The notes below the pieces were generated by a model that ran no database searches, was not told the DNA's origin, and saw nothing but the letters and a program-made list of their open reading frames with translations. From CAZFHA01 sp964518595 (GTDB taxonomy: Bacteria; Bacillota; Clostridia; Saccharofermentanales; Saccharofermentanaceae), in the NCBI GenBank assembly GCA_964518595.1, contig CAZFHA010000015.1, positions 1 through 64,000 of the forward strand: a DNA stretch of 64,000 nt, read 5' to 3'. Position numbers and translations under genes: made by a program. Each line of letters begins with the position of its first letter. Within the stretch, counting starts at the first letter, position 1. Shown in pieces: positions 1 through 8,133 of the stretch.

Positions 1-52
1 ACGGTGGTGTGAGAGGTCGGCTAGCCAACTAATGGCTAGCCTCCTACTCGAT
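1..52 (+). mobile_element. 3' end of a group II intron (domain V tail, domain VI)
   Basis: The window opens inside what reads as the 3' terminus of a group II intron. Domain VI folds as GAG-AGG (11-16), two unpaired bases, GGCTAGCC (19-26), a 7-nt loop, GGCTAGCC (34-41), then CCT (43-45), a single bulged A (46) and CTC (47-49). The bulged A lies 7 nt from the predicted 3' splice site after GAT (50-52), the spacing expected of the lariat branch point in this family. Bases 1-5 would be the 3' strand of domain V. The rest of domain V and any reverse-transcriptase ORF lie left of the window. The intron sits on the plus strand, tail-to-tail with the AI-2E family gene. The call rests on fold and position alone. 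Confidence 0.75.
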
Positions 53-85
53 TGTTATCAAAGCTGTACCAGTAAGTAGATTAAC

Positions 86-1375
86 CTATTCAGCGAAGCG
101 GGTTAAGATTCGGCCGCTCCACTCTCTTAGCTTTTTGTCTAGGGCAAAGGTGCGGAAAATCTCTGTGATAATCAGTAAAACCACTGGGCCCAGCACAAAA
201 CCTGCCACGCCCCACAGCGCTACACCTACAATCATCGCAAATAAAGTTGCCATAGGATGCATCTTCATGGCACTCCCCAAGATTGGTGGCTCAATGATTC
301 GCCGAACAATACTTATCAGGGTCAGACCAACAATAAGAATAATAACAGCTTTATAATCTCCCTCAATAATCTTAAAGGCGATTAAGGGAATAAAGGTCGC
401 CGAGACGCCCAGAACAGGCAGGAAATCTAAAATTGCAGTTACTAAAGCTAGGAGAAGAGCATATTGTATGCCGGCTATAGCATAAATAAGTAAGGATTCA
501 AAAAAAGTAATCAGAAAAATAGCGGTATAGCCACCCAAAACTCGAAAGAGCATGGTGGAAAGCCGATTCACTAAGTGGATTGACTTATGGCGAAAAGTAC
601 GGCTTTTAAGATTTCTGGATAGAAACTCCAGGATCATTTTGGGATCAGTTAGGAAATAAAACCCGGACATAATCATAACTATAATGAAAAAGAAAGCTGT
701 AGGCAAGTTGCCGGCTACCGAGAGGATTACATCCAATACGTCCTTAGCAATATTGGGTAAATTACTCTTTATGGCGGTGGCCAGATCGTTAATGTACTGA
801 GTAATTGATTCTAGCTGATCATGTTTTAAAAATCCGCCATTAGCTTCGGAAAACTTACGTAGCCAATCTGTAATGGTATTTACTACGTCTGCGGGAGAGA
901 AGCTGGTAGAACTAGCTATTTTTTGAATTTGAGAAATTAAGGCTACAACACCCAGAACCAACAAAACTAAAGTAATGCTCAACAAAACCGCAAAAACGAT
1001 AACCGAAACCTTTGTCTGCATTGAGCTTTTTTTATGAGTTCGGCTGGGAAAAAATACTCTGGCAAGGTGATGACGTTCCTTATCCCTCTCGGATGTCTTT
1101 TTGATAACCATGGGAACATAGGGTTGATCCAGAGACTCTGCGGCCTTCCCTCTTTTAGCCAGAAGCTTTTTAAACAAACGGCCTAACTTAAGCAGACCAT
1201 TGGCGATATGAAGTGAAGCCTTGGCTAAAATAAAGCCGATGAGAAAAGGCATGACAATAATAAGAAGACGAGAAGAGACAAATATAATACCCGCGCTAAC
1301 ACCCAAAATGAGAAGATACTTGATTATAGTGATAACGGTTGCCTTATCCCTTTGATAGCGCAAATTTTCGTCCAT
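86..1375 (-). CDS. AI-2E family transporter (UPF0118; YtvI-like membrane protein)
   Basis: A polytopic membrane protein of 429 aa. Two N-terminal helices (about residues 15-55) are followed by a basic cytoplasmic stretch, a helix near 120-145, an extracytoplasmic-type loop, and a C-terminal block of about four to five helices (about 215-415). This is the layout of the AI-2E/PerM family, whose members export small molecules or act in Na+/H+ exchange; clostridial and Bacillus YtvI members are linked to sporulation. The substrate cannot be told. The reading frame extends 16 codons further upstream, but the ATG at 1375 is preceded by GGGAGG at 6-nt spacing, so I use that start. Its 3' end faces the group II intron. 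Confidence 0.85.
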   Translation of the reverse strand: MDENLRYQRDKATVITIIKYLLILGVSAGIIFVSSRLLIIVMPFLIGFILAKASLHIANGLLKLGRLFKKLLAKRGKAAESLDQPYVPMVIKKTSERDKERHHLARVFFPSRTHKKSSMQTKVSVIVFAVLLSITLVLLVLGVVALISQIQKIASSTSFSPADVVNTITDWLRKFSEANGGFLKHDQLESITQYINDLATAIKSNLPNIAKDVLDVILSVAGNLPTAFFFIIVMIMSGFYFLTDPKMILEFLSRNLKSRTFRHKSIHLVNRLSTMLFRVLGGYTAIFLITFFESLLIYAIAGIQYALLLALVTAILDFLPVLGVSATFIPLIAFKIIEGDYKAVIILIVGLTLISIVRRIIEPPILGSAMKMHPMATLFAMIVGVALWGVAGFVLGPVVLLIITEIFRTFALDKKLREWSGRILTRFAE

Positions 1376-1499
1376 AAGGAACCTCCCATTGAAAATCCTG
1401 TTTAATTGTAAAGCAAATACCATTATAGCTGAATTGTCCCTAAGTGGAAAGAAAAACTGCTTGTTATCAGGGATTTGTTTTTGTTAGGTTAGGCTGGTT

Positions 1500-2522
1500 T
1501 CAGCCTGTGGCTAATTTTCCAAGATCGAATAATAGCACCCAGTTAGCCAAAAACATAATCAGACCAAAGCTATAAAGCAAAAGACTGAAAACCAAGCTGC
1601 CTTTCTCGGAAGTATCCTCTTTGTCAGAGATGTGATTCTCTTTATCCGCAGTTTTAGCAAAAAATCTGGCATCTTCCCGACCAAATTTTTGCAGTTGAAA
1701 CAGGATTGGAAAGAGTGCGCATAAGCTCATAACCAGAACTACGGTACTGGTGTATAAAGTTGTCCGCTGAGAATTTTGTTCTAAAGTAGTCAGCTGGCTA
1801 GTATAAGGAAAGAGCGATGCGAATGTGAAAAAAGTAATGGCCATTGCAACTCTGGTTACCACCGTGCAAAAGAGAAAATTGGTAATATGGCGTATATAAC
1901 CTAGCAAAAGCCCAAGGAGTAGTAAGGGGAAAAAATCAATCGGATTTTGTAAATAGATAGCAAAGAAGAGGGCACTGACGAGAATTCGCCATCGGCTCCT
2001 TGCAGTGGAGGGTAAGGTATAAAAAAGTGCACCACGAAAAAATAACTCCTCAAGAATTAGGGGAAGAAGCACTACAACTAGGATAAACAGCCAAGTCGTT
2101 TCAAGAGTTGTGTCCTTGAGGGTAAAAATAAAACTCGGCAGTGGTATTGGTATATCAAGCTTTTGTCTATAAAGGAGCAAAAGATTATGTAGAGCAATAC
2201 CAATAAGTATAGCTGGTATTCCTGCAAAAAAACTCAATATAAAAGCTCCTGCTCCAGGGTTCTTACCCATAAATCGGGAAATTTTGGCGGGTCGGCGCCA
2301 GGCCAGCCAGAGGGTGGGTAGCAGCAGCGTCAGTACTAAACGGAGCAGAGTAATCAAACTATAGCCAATGAGAGAGGTCTTAGAAAATGAGAGCCATTCT
2401 TCCGGTAAAAATCTCCAGCCCCAAGTAATTACTAAATTAAATAGAGCGCACAAGGCAAAAATTTGACTACCTATTGATGGAGCAAGGGTTCTTGACTCTG
2501 GGACATTTTCTAAACGATTCAC
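1500..2522 (-). CDS. CPBP-family intramembrane protease homolog, probably catalytically degenerate
   Basis: A membrane protein of 340 aa with about eight hydrophobic segments. The CPBP (Abi/RCE1-like) signature EExxxR is present as EELFFR near residue 160. In active members the second and third motifs supply metal- or water-activating histidines (FxxxH and HxxxN). Here the aligned stretches read FAIYL and TRVAMA, so both histidines and the Asn appear replaced. The fold is kept but proteolysis is doubtful; it may be a pseudoenzyme. It lies 34 nt downstream of the prepilin peptidase gene on the same strand, so the two are probably co-transcribed. The C-terminal 90 residues hold an acidic/polar linker and a last membrane helix. 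Confidence 0.75.
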   Translation of the reverse strand: MNRLENVPESRTLAPSIGSQIFALCALFNLVITWGWRFLPEEWLSFSKTSLIGYSLITLLRLVLTLLLPTLWLAWRRPAKISRFMGKNPGAGAFILSFFAGIPAILIGIALHNLLLLYRQKLDIPIPLPSFIFTLKDTTLETTWLFILVVVLLPLILEELFFRGALFYTLPSTARSRWRILVSALFFAIYLQNPIDFFPLLLLGLLLGYIRHITNFLFCTVVTRVAMAITFFTFASLFPYTSQLTTLEQNSQRTTLYTSTVVLVMSLCALFPILFQLQKFGREDARFFAKTADKENHISDKEDTSEKGSLVFSLLLYSFGLIMFLANWVLLFDLGKLATG

Positions 2523-2556
2523 AGTATTTCTCCTTTGTCACTGGCACTACCCCAAA

Positions 2557-3366
2557 TTATAACATGAGAGTTCTGGCAATGTAGACTTGAATGGGGGATT
2601 CCAATAATAAAAAAAGAACGGTGCTCATGGCTAGAAAAGGTCCGAAAGCAATGTAATTGGGGTCTTGAGAAAAATGTACATCCTCTTCTGGCTTCTCTAA
2701 CTGGTCTTTGGTCTGGCGTTTCCGCTTTATTAGGATAGGGATGGCCTGAAGCGCTGCTAAGGTAAAGGCAGAAAATAATAAAAATGGAATTCCAAATCCG
2801 GTTACCAGGAGACCACAGACCGCTCCCAGCTTAATGTCGCCAAAACCCATTACTTCACCACCGGTAAAAAACTGCCCAACTAGGGCAATTATTAAAAGAA
2901 TGCCACCTCCGATGATAAAACCAGCAAAACGAGACAGCAGTAAAAAATACCAAGGCGTGCCTGGTGCCAGCCATAAACTTCCATGCTGTAAATCACCCCA
3001 GATAGCAAGCAGGCTAGGCAAGAAAAGCATAAGCAGAAGTTGATCGGGAATGACTCGATTCAGTTCATCAGCCACAAAAACCAGTGCCAGTAAGGATGTG
3101 GTAAAGAGAAAAGCAAGAAGCTGTCCCCACTGCTGTTGGTTAAAGACCTGTGGATTAATAGGCAAAAATAATCCAAAGCAGACTGCTAATATCGGTGTTA
3201 ATAAGAAAATATATCTCAAACCCAATCGCTTAGCGGAGATTACACTGCTATCTGTCTCGTAATCTAAAAGCCAAGATTCTGGAAAGCTATTATACAACTT
3301 TACCAACAGAGGAGCGATTACGATACCTGCCAGAGCAAGAATTGAAGATAAGATTGCTAGGGTCAT
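2557..3366 (-). CDS. A24-family prepilin peptidase
   Basis: A 269-aa integral membrane aspartyl protease of the type IV prepilin peptidase family, which cleaves leader peptides of pilin-like proteins at the inner face of the membrane. The two catalytic aspartates are seen in VADELNRVIPDQ and in the GxGD motif MGFGDIKL. There is no cysteine-rich N-terminal zinc/methylase segment, so it resembles the shorter Gram-positive type. No pilin or secretion ATPase gene lies in the window, so the substrates are elsewhere. The start is an ATG with AGGTT-type pairing upstream (start codon at 3366). It leads a probable two-gene operon with the CPBP homolog and is divergent from glgP. Confidence 0.85.
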   Translation of the reverse strand: MTLAILSSILALAGIVIAPLLVKLYNSFPESWLLDYETDSSVISAKRLGLRYIFLLTPILAVCFGLFLPINPQVFNQQQWGQLLAFLFTTSLLALVFVADELNRVIPDQLLLMLFLPSLLAIWGDLQHGSLWLAPGTPWYFLLLSRFAGFIIGGGILLIIALVGQFFTGGEVMGFGDIKLGAVCGLLVTGFGIPFLLFSAFTLAALQAIPILIKRKRQTKDQLEKPEEDVHFSQDPNYIAFGPFLAMSTVLFLLLESPIQVYIARTLML

Positions 3367-3543
3367 CTAAACCTCCAAGAGTAAAAGTATATGCTAAGCA
3401 TAGCTTTATCAAGCGCTATATGCAAGGCTTTTAACTCTAAAATAACGTCATTTTTCGACAAGAAAAACCCCAATAATCCTTAATAAAATTGTCTTCTATT
3501 TAAGAGAATGAAGGTTGGCGTTGTCTTTAATCTTTGACTAAAT

Positions 3544-3572
3544 TTGACGCCTAATAGGGGGGGTGTTACAAT
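3544..3572 (+). promoter_or_regulatory. Sigma-A promoter of glgP
   Basis: TTGACG (3544-3549), a 17-nt spacer containing a run of seven G, then TACAAT (3567-3572). It lies about 65 nt upstream of the first ribosome binding site of the glgP transcript. The rest of the 3367-3637 intergenic stretch is A/T-rich and shows no other gene. Confidence 0.7.
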
Positions 3573-3637
3573 CAAAAACGAAATTTATTTATTATAAAGA
3601 ACTTTTGAATATATAAATTATTGAGAAAAGGAGTAGT

Positions 3638-3673
3638 ATGACTCAGCCGTTATTGTGCTTTGGAGTCAGCTAA
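3638..3673 (+). CDS. Upstream leader ORF of glgP (11 codons)
   Basis: The best ribosome binding site in the glgP leader (AAGGAG, 3630-3635) serves not the glgP frame but an ATG at 3638. That ORF reads MTQPLLCFGVS and stops at TAA 3671-3673. Its stop falls just before tandem ATG codons (3678, 3681) in the glgP frame, and it overlaps the TTG at 3660 that would otherwise open glgP. This arrangement fits translational coupling, in which ribosomes finishing the leader re-initiate on glgP. A one-base frameshift error near 3660-3670 would give the same picture. Confidence 0.45.
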   Translation: MTQPLLCFGVS

Positions 3674-3677
3674 AGGA

Positions 3678-6104
3678 ATGATGGGAACAAAAATCGAAGC
3701 TCAGGTTATTAGGGAAAAGATCGCCGCCCATATTCGGGCAGATTCTGGGAAATCTGCCGATAGAGGTACCTTATGGGATTACTGGATGGCACTCTCCCGA
3801 ACGGTTGTAGAACTCATTGCCAATGATTGGGAAACGACGCGAGACGAGTATGATACGGTTAAGCAAAGTCATTATTTTTCGGCTGAATTTTTGGAAGGCC
3901 GCTCCTTGTTGAATAATTTAGTTAATTTGGGAATTTACGAGCAAACTAAAGATGCGGTAGCCGATTTCGGCGTGGATCTCACGGAACTTTTAGAGCAAGA
4001 GGATGATGCCGCCCTGGGTAACGGTGGTCTGGGGCGTTTGGCAGCCTGTTTTCTTGATTCTTGCGCAACGTTGAATTTGCCGGTTACCGGCTATGGCATA
4101 CTTTATCGCTATGGGCTATTTTGCCAGAAAATAGACGGCGGCTTTCAAAAAGAAGTTCCTGATAGCTGGATGGAGAAGGGTTACCCCTTCGTGGTGCGGA
4201 GAGAAGAAGAACGGGTAAAGATACATTACAACGATTTAGAGGTTTGGGCTGTTCCGTTTGATATGCCAATTACTGGTTTTGGAACAGATAATGTGAACCG
4301 TTTGCGGTTGTGGAAGGCAGAACCGGCTCAGGAGTTTGATTTTAATCTTTTTAACTCGCAACGTTTTGACGATGCCGTCATTGAGCGTAACCGAGTAAAT
4401 GATATTTGGCGGGTTCTCTATCCTAATGATACCTCATATGATGGTAAGGTGCTGCGTTTAAGACAACAATATTTCTTTGTGTCGGCATCTCTTCAAGATA
4501 TCATCCGCCGCTATAAGAACGTCCATGGCGAGGATATGAGTAAGTTTGCGGCTTTTAATGCAGTTCAACTCAATGATACGCATCCAGTTATTGCCATACC
4601 TGAACTTATGCGTATTCTTGTGGATGAGAATGGGGTGGAATGGACAAAGGCATGGTCAATTGTACAAGAAACTTTTGCCTACACTAACCATACCATTATG
4701 GCTGAAGCTCTTGAGAAGTGGGACATTGGTATTTTCCAGTATCTCTTTCCAAGAATTTACCAGATCATCGACGGAATTAATTTGCAATTTAGAAATGAGC
4801 TATTTGCTTTAGGCCACTATCAGGATTTTGTAGATCGGCTATCACCTTTGGGTGAAGGCAAGGTAAGAATGGCTTGGCTGGCTATTTACGGTTCTCACTC
4901 TGTAAACGGAGTGGCGGCTTTACATACAGATATTCTTAAACGGGATACTTTGAAGGAGTGGTATCAGCTTTGGCCAGAAAAGTTTTCGAACAAAACCAAC
5001 GGTGTAACTCCCAGGCGTTGGCTTAGAATGGCTAATCCTCGGCTTTCGGCACTGCTCACTGAGCTTTTAGGCAGTGAAGAGTGGGTTACCCAGCTGGATA
5101 AGCTGGCTACCTTAGCACCACTGGCTCAAAATGATGACATAATGAGACGTTTTTTAGAGATTAAGAGCAGTTGTAAAACCGATCTGGCTGACTATTTGTA
5201 TAAGAATCAGGGGGTAATTATTGACCCTCAGTCAGTTTTTGATGTTCAGGTAAAGCGTTTACACGAATACAAGCGTCAATTATTGAATGCTCTTTACGTG
5301 CTTAATTTATACGACCGCATTAAGGCTGATCCTAGTTTGGAGTTGCCGCCTGTGACCGTAATCTTTGGCGCCAAAGCAGCTCCCGGCTATTTCCGGGCTA
5401 AGGCCATCATAAAATTTATTAATGAGATTGCTAAATTGGTTGATTCGGATAAGGACGTTCGTGATCGACTGCAGGTTGTATTTGTTACGAACTATAACGT
5501 AACTAAAGGTGAAAAGATTTTCCCAGCGGCCGATGTATCTGAGCAAATATCCACAGCCGGTCTGGAAGCTTCCGGTACAGGCAATATGAAATTTATGATG
5601 AATGGAGCGGTGACCTTAGGAACCTATGATGGAGCTAATGTGGAAATTGCTCAAGCTGTATCTTGGTCGGCTGACAATCCGGCCGAATTGGGAGCCGAAA
5701 ATATCTATATTTTTGGCTGTCGAGTAGAGAATTTAGCTTCCACAAGAAATTTCTATAATCCTCACTGGCAGTATGAAAATGTACCCGGCCTTAAAAAGGC
5801 TCTGGATCGTTTAATTGATGGAACTTTTGATGATGGTGGAACGGGAATGTTCAGAGACCTTTTTAATAGTCTGGTTTATGGCTCTAATTGGCAACCTGCC
5901 GACCCGTACTATGTATTGGGGGACTTTGTAGACTATCGCGAGACCAGAGACCGGCTCTACCGTGACTATACCCGTCCTTTGGAATGGGCAAGAAAGTGCT
6001 GGATTAATATCTGCTTATCCGGCCGCTTCTCCTCTGACCGTACCATCCATGACTATGCGGAAGAGATTTGGCATGTTAAGCCTGTGGCTATCTTAGGTGA
6101 CTAA
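3678..6104 (+). CDS. glgP: Glycogen/starch/maltodextrin phosphorylase (GT35)
   Basis: A PLP-dependent alpha-glucan phosphorylase of about 808 aa, a normal full length for the family, releasing glucose-1-phosphate from storage glucan in the cytoplasm. The N-terminal half carries the GNGGLGRLAACF segment. The PLP lysine lies in ASGTGNMKFMMNGA near residue 638, followed by the conserved TLGTYDGANVEI. The start is uncertain: TTG 3660 lacks a usable ribosome site, so I prefer ATG 3678 (or 3681), reached by re-initiation after the 11-codon leader ORF. No other glycogen genes are adjacent. Transcription ends at a strong terminator at 6183-6211. Confidence 0.95.
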   Translation: MMGTKIEAQVIREKIAAHIRADSGKSADRGTLWDYWMALSRTVVELIANDWETTRDEYDTVKQSHYFSAEFLEGRSLLNNLVNLGIYEQTKDAVADFGVDLTELLEQEDDAALGNGGLGRLAACFLDSCATLNLPVTGYGILYRYGLFCQKIDGGFQKEVPDSWMEKGYPFVVRREEERVKIHYNDLEVWAVPFDMPITGFGTDNVNRLRLWKAEPAQEFDFNLFNSQRFDDAVIERNRVNDIWRVLYPNDTSYDGKVLRLRQQYFFVSASLQDIIRRYKNVHGEDMSKFAAFNAVQLNDTHPVIAIPELMRILVDENGVEWTKAWSIVQETFAYTNHTIMAEALEKWDIGIFQYLFPRIYQIIDGINLQFRNELFALGHYQDFVDRLSPLGEGKVRMAWLAIYGSHSVNGVAALHTDILKRDTLKEWYQLWPEKFSNKTNGVTPRRWLRMANPRLSALLTELLGSEEWVTQLDKLATLAPLAQNDDIMRRFLEIKSSCKTDLADYLYKNQGVIIDPQSVFDVQVKRLHEYKRQLLNALYVLNLYDRIKADPSLELPPVTVIFGAKAAPGYFRAKAIIKFINEIAKLVDSDKDVRDRLQVVFVTNYNVTKGEKIFPAADVSEQISTAGLEASGTGNMKFMMNGAVTLGTYDGANVEIAQAVSWSADNPAELGAENIYIFGCRVENLASTRNFYNPHWQYENVPGLKKALDRLIDGTFDDGGTGMFRDLFNSLVYGSNWQPADPYYVLGDFVDYRETRDRLYRDYTRPLEWARKCWINICLSGRFSSDRTIHDYAEEIWHVKPVAILGD

Positions 6105-6182
6105 GGTGAGGACATTAAATCAATCGTCCGGATCGCAAGATTAATCTGTCATGGGCGAGGATGAGGATAGGTTTTGACTAGG

Positions 6183-6211
6183 GGAGACGAACAGCGTTCG
6201 TCTCCTTTTTT
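6183..6211 (+). terminator. Rho-independent terminator of glgP
   Basis: A perfect 10-bp stem GGAGACGAAC/GTTCGTCTCC with a 3-nt AGC loop, followed by six T. It abuts the stop codon of the convergent metallophosphoesterase gene and may work for both strands, though the T-run favours plus. Confidence 0.9.
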
Positions 6212-7071
6212 CATACACCTGACTCAGGTGGGAGAATCGTAATTTGGCAGACTTCCGGTAAAGATAAGAAGCGAAAGGGAAAAAGGACACAGCCACAGCC
6301 GTGGGAGATATAACCTTGAATCTGATTTTTAGTGAAAACACCCCGGTAGATTCCCTCATTAGGTAGACTTTCACGTCGAAATAATTTGTATTCTAAATGA
6401 AAGGGCAGATAGATTTGGCCGCCATGAAAATGCCCAGATAATAAAAAACGGAAGGTTTGGTGATGATAGACACAAAACTCCGGATTATGCACCAGCACAA
6501 TTCGGTGGCTTAGCGGAACATCTTTAAAGTATTTTTGACTTGGACTGCGCCACCGCATATCTTTTTTTCCGGAATCATTAACCCCCATAATTAAAAAAGG
6601 CTTTTTCCCTTTAGGCTGTACTCGTTTATTAGCATTTTCCAAAAGCTCAAAGCCGCTTTGTGTGTATTCTTCTCTGGCGATGCTTTGGTCATGATTACCG
6701 CGAACCGCTATACAGGGAATGCCTTTAGCCTCAGCCCCCTTGGCGATCTCTTTGAGGCGCAGCAGGCCAACCTCTTTGTCTTTACTACTATTACAAATAT
6801 CACCACCAAAAAGCACAATATCCGGCTCTGTCGCCAAGAGACCACGAAGCAGTTTTTCCGTAGGGATTTTACAACCTTTGCCATGAAGGTCAGTAAAAAA
6901 GGCGACCTTTAGGCCTTGGTCATCGGGGATTGTCTTTTGGCAAGGGTCGAATAAGCGAATGTGCCGAATTCTTAGCATATAGGGTTCCCAGACTAATCGC
7001 AAAAAAACCAATAGTCCTAGAAGTAAGACTCCCAATAAGAAATACATCCCTTGTGATGGAATACCCAGCAA
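6211..7071 (-). CDS. Membrane-anchored metallophosphoesterase (YkuE/YaeI type)
   Basis: A protein of 286 aa with one N-terminal membrane helix (about residues 7-27) and a calcineurin-like phosphoesterase domain. All metal-binding motifs are present in order: FTDLHG, FGGDI, GNHD, VLVHNPE and GHFHGGQ. Relatives act on phosphorylated lipids or sugar nucleotides at the membrane face; the exact substrate is unknown. The start is a TTG at 7071 with GGGG about 7 nt upstream; no ATG of suitable position competes. It is divergent from the ydbC-like gene and convergent with glgP. Confidence 0.85.
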   Translation of the reverse strand: MLGIPSQGMYFLLGVLLLGLLVFLRLVWEPYMLRIRHIRLFDPCQKTIPDDQGLKVAFFTDLHGKGCKIPTEKLLRGLLATEPDIVLFGGDICNSSKDKEVGLLRLKEIAKGAEAKGIPCIAVRGNHDQSIAREEYTQSGFELLENANKRVQPKGKKPFLIMGVNDSGKKDMRWRSPSQKYFKDVPLSHRIVLVHNPEFCVYHHQTFRFLLSGHFHGGQIYLPFHLEYKLFRRESLPNEGIYRGVFTKNQIQGYISHGCGCVLFPFRFLSLPEVCQITILPPESGV

Positions 7072-7117
7072 AATAGCACCCCTTTGTTAAAATCTCGTAA
7101 CTCATTTTCTAATGTGC

Positions 7118-7168
7118 TATAATCATGAAGCATTCTTGCTACTCTGTCAATCCAGACGGAGCAGGAAT
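7118..7168 (+). promoter_or_regulatory. -10 box and structured 5' leader of the ydbC-like gene
   Basis: A TATAAT (7118-7123) is followed 8 nt later by a hairpin: 9-bp outer stem ATTCTTGCT (7132-7140) with AGCAGGAAT (7160-7168), and a short inner GTC/GAC stem. No good -35 is visible at the right distance. The hairpin would lie near the 5' end of the mRNA, about 45 nt before the start codon. Its role is unknown. Confidence 0.35.
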
Positions 7169-7213
7169 AGTCTTACATACCGGTAGAGAATCCGGGATCA
7201 AAGGGAGGTCAAT

Positions 7214-7456
7214 ATGGCTAAGAGTGAGATTACCGTTGAAATTATTAAGGAAATAGGCGTACTGTCTACCAGTAAGTCTGGCTGGAACAGAGAAGTTAAC
7301 ATGGTCAGCTGGAACGGGGGAACACCTAAACTAGATATTAGAGACTGGGCTCCGGATCATGAGAAAGCTGGAAAAGGTGTGTCTTTGACGGGAGAAGAAG
7401 TTGCTGTTTTAAAAGAATTATTGGCGGATCATGACCCTTATGAATCAGAAGCTTAA
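7214..7456 (+). CDS. YdbC-like (PC4-related) small protein
   Basis: A soluble protein of 80 aa matching the YdbC family, which has the PC4 transcription-coactivator-like fold and is thought to bind single-stranded nucleic acid. Family features seen are SGWNREVNMVSWNGGTPKLDIR and the WAPDHEKAGKGVSL segment. A strong ribosome binding site (AAGGGAGG, 7 nt from the ATG) supports the start. It heads a plus-strand series with a membrane protein, ligA and folate-enzyme genes, all closely spaced. Its function in vivo is not known. Confidence 0.8.
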   Translation: MAKSEITVEIIKEIGVLSTSKSGWNREVNMVSWNGGTPKLDIRDWAPDHEKAGKGVSLTGEEVAVLKELLADHDPYESEA

Positions 7457-7495
7457 TATATTTATATTTAGGCTAAGTACTTGGAGGGATGACAT

Positions 7496-8125
7496 TTGAA
7501 GAGCGGCACGAGAGCCTTACTTATTACGATAGCCTTGTTTTTGCTGTGGGGAACAGTTGTTACCGGCCCATTTCGCTATTTTGCTTACGCCTTTAAAGAT
7601 TTTTTTCGTTGGCTATTAGGAAATTTGCCGCTACCGGTTCCCGCAGCGACCGTTATCGTTGTACTTTTGCTAGGGCTAGTTACCATCGGTCTATTGCTTT
7701 TAAGTGCAGGTAAATTTGGAGAGTACATAGCAGGGCTATGTGCACTACTAAGTTTGCTTTATTACTTATTTACCTGCATTCAACAAAAGAGCTTTGATGC
7801 GGTATCCTTTCCGGTAACGGCCGGATTGGCCTTGGCATTGCTTTTTGTTATTTTTCGAGGCAAGAGACCCAGCTATTGGCTAGGAGATGCCTATATCTTT
7901 GCTATACCGGTGCTCTTGTTTAGCGAACTGGTTTTGACGCCAATTTCCACCAGCTTTAACTTGGAGTCAAGTTTTTTACAGGCTTGGGTGGCTGAAGGGG
8001 ATAAAAGCCTGCTTACGGGTATGGGAAATTGGTTTGAGATTCCCCTTTGGGTATGGACAATATTCTTATTTGCCTTGATTCTGATTCCGATTATATTTTT
8101 TAGCCGCGGTAGACATAAAGGATAG
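7496..8125 (+). CDS. Uncharacterised polytopic membrane protein
   Basis: A protein of 209 aa that I do not recognise. It shows six likely membrane segments (about residues 5-25, 48-70, 75-93, 103-120, 128-147 and 184-203) with a longer loop at 150-183, and no catalytic motif. The start is a TTG (7496) with GGAGGG 7-8 nt upstream; the nearby ATG is out of frame. It lies 39 nt after the ydbC-like gene and 8 nt before ligA, which suggests one operon, but this gives no clear functional link. Confidence 0.7.
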   Translation: MKSGTRALLITIALFLLWGTVVTGPFRYFAYAFKDFFRWLLGNLPLPVPAATVIVVLLLGLVTIGLLLLSAGKFGEYIAGLCALLSLLYYLFTCIQQKSFDAVSFPVTAGLALALLFVIFRGKRPSYWLGDAYIFAIPVLLFSELVLTPISTSFNLESSFLQAWVAEGDKSLLTGMGNWFEIPLWVWTIFLFALILIPIIFFSRGRHKG

Positions 8126-8133
8126 GTAGCACA

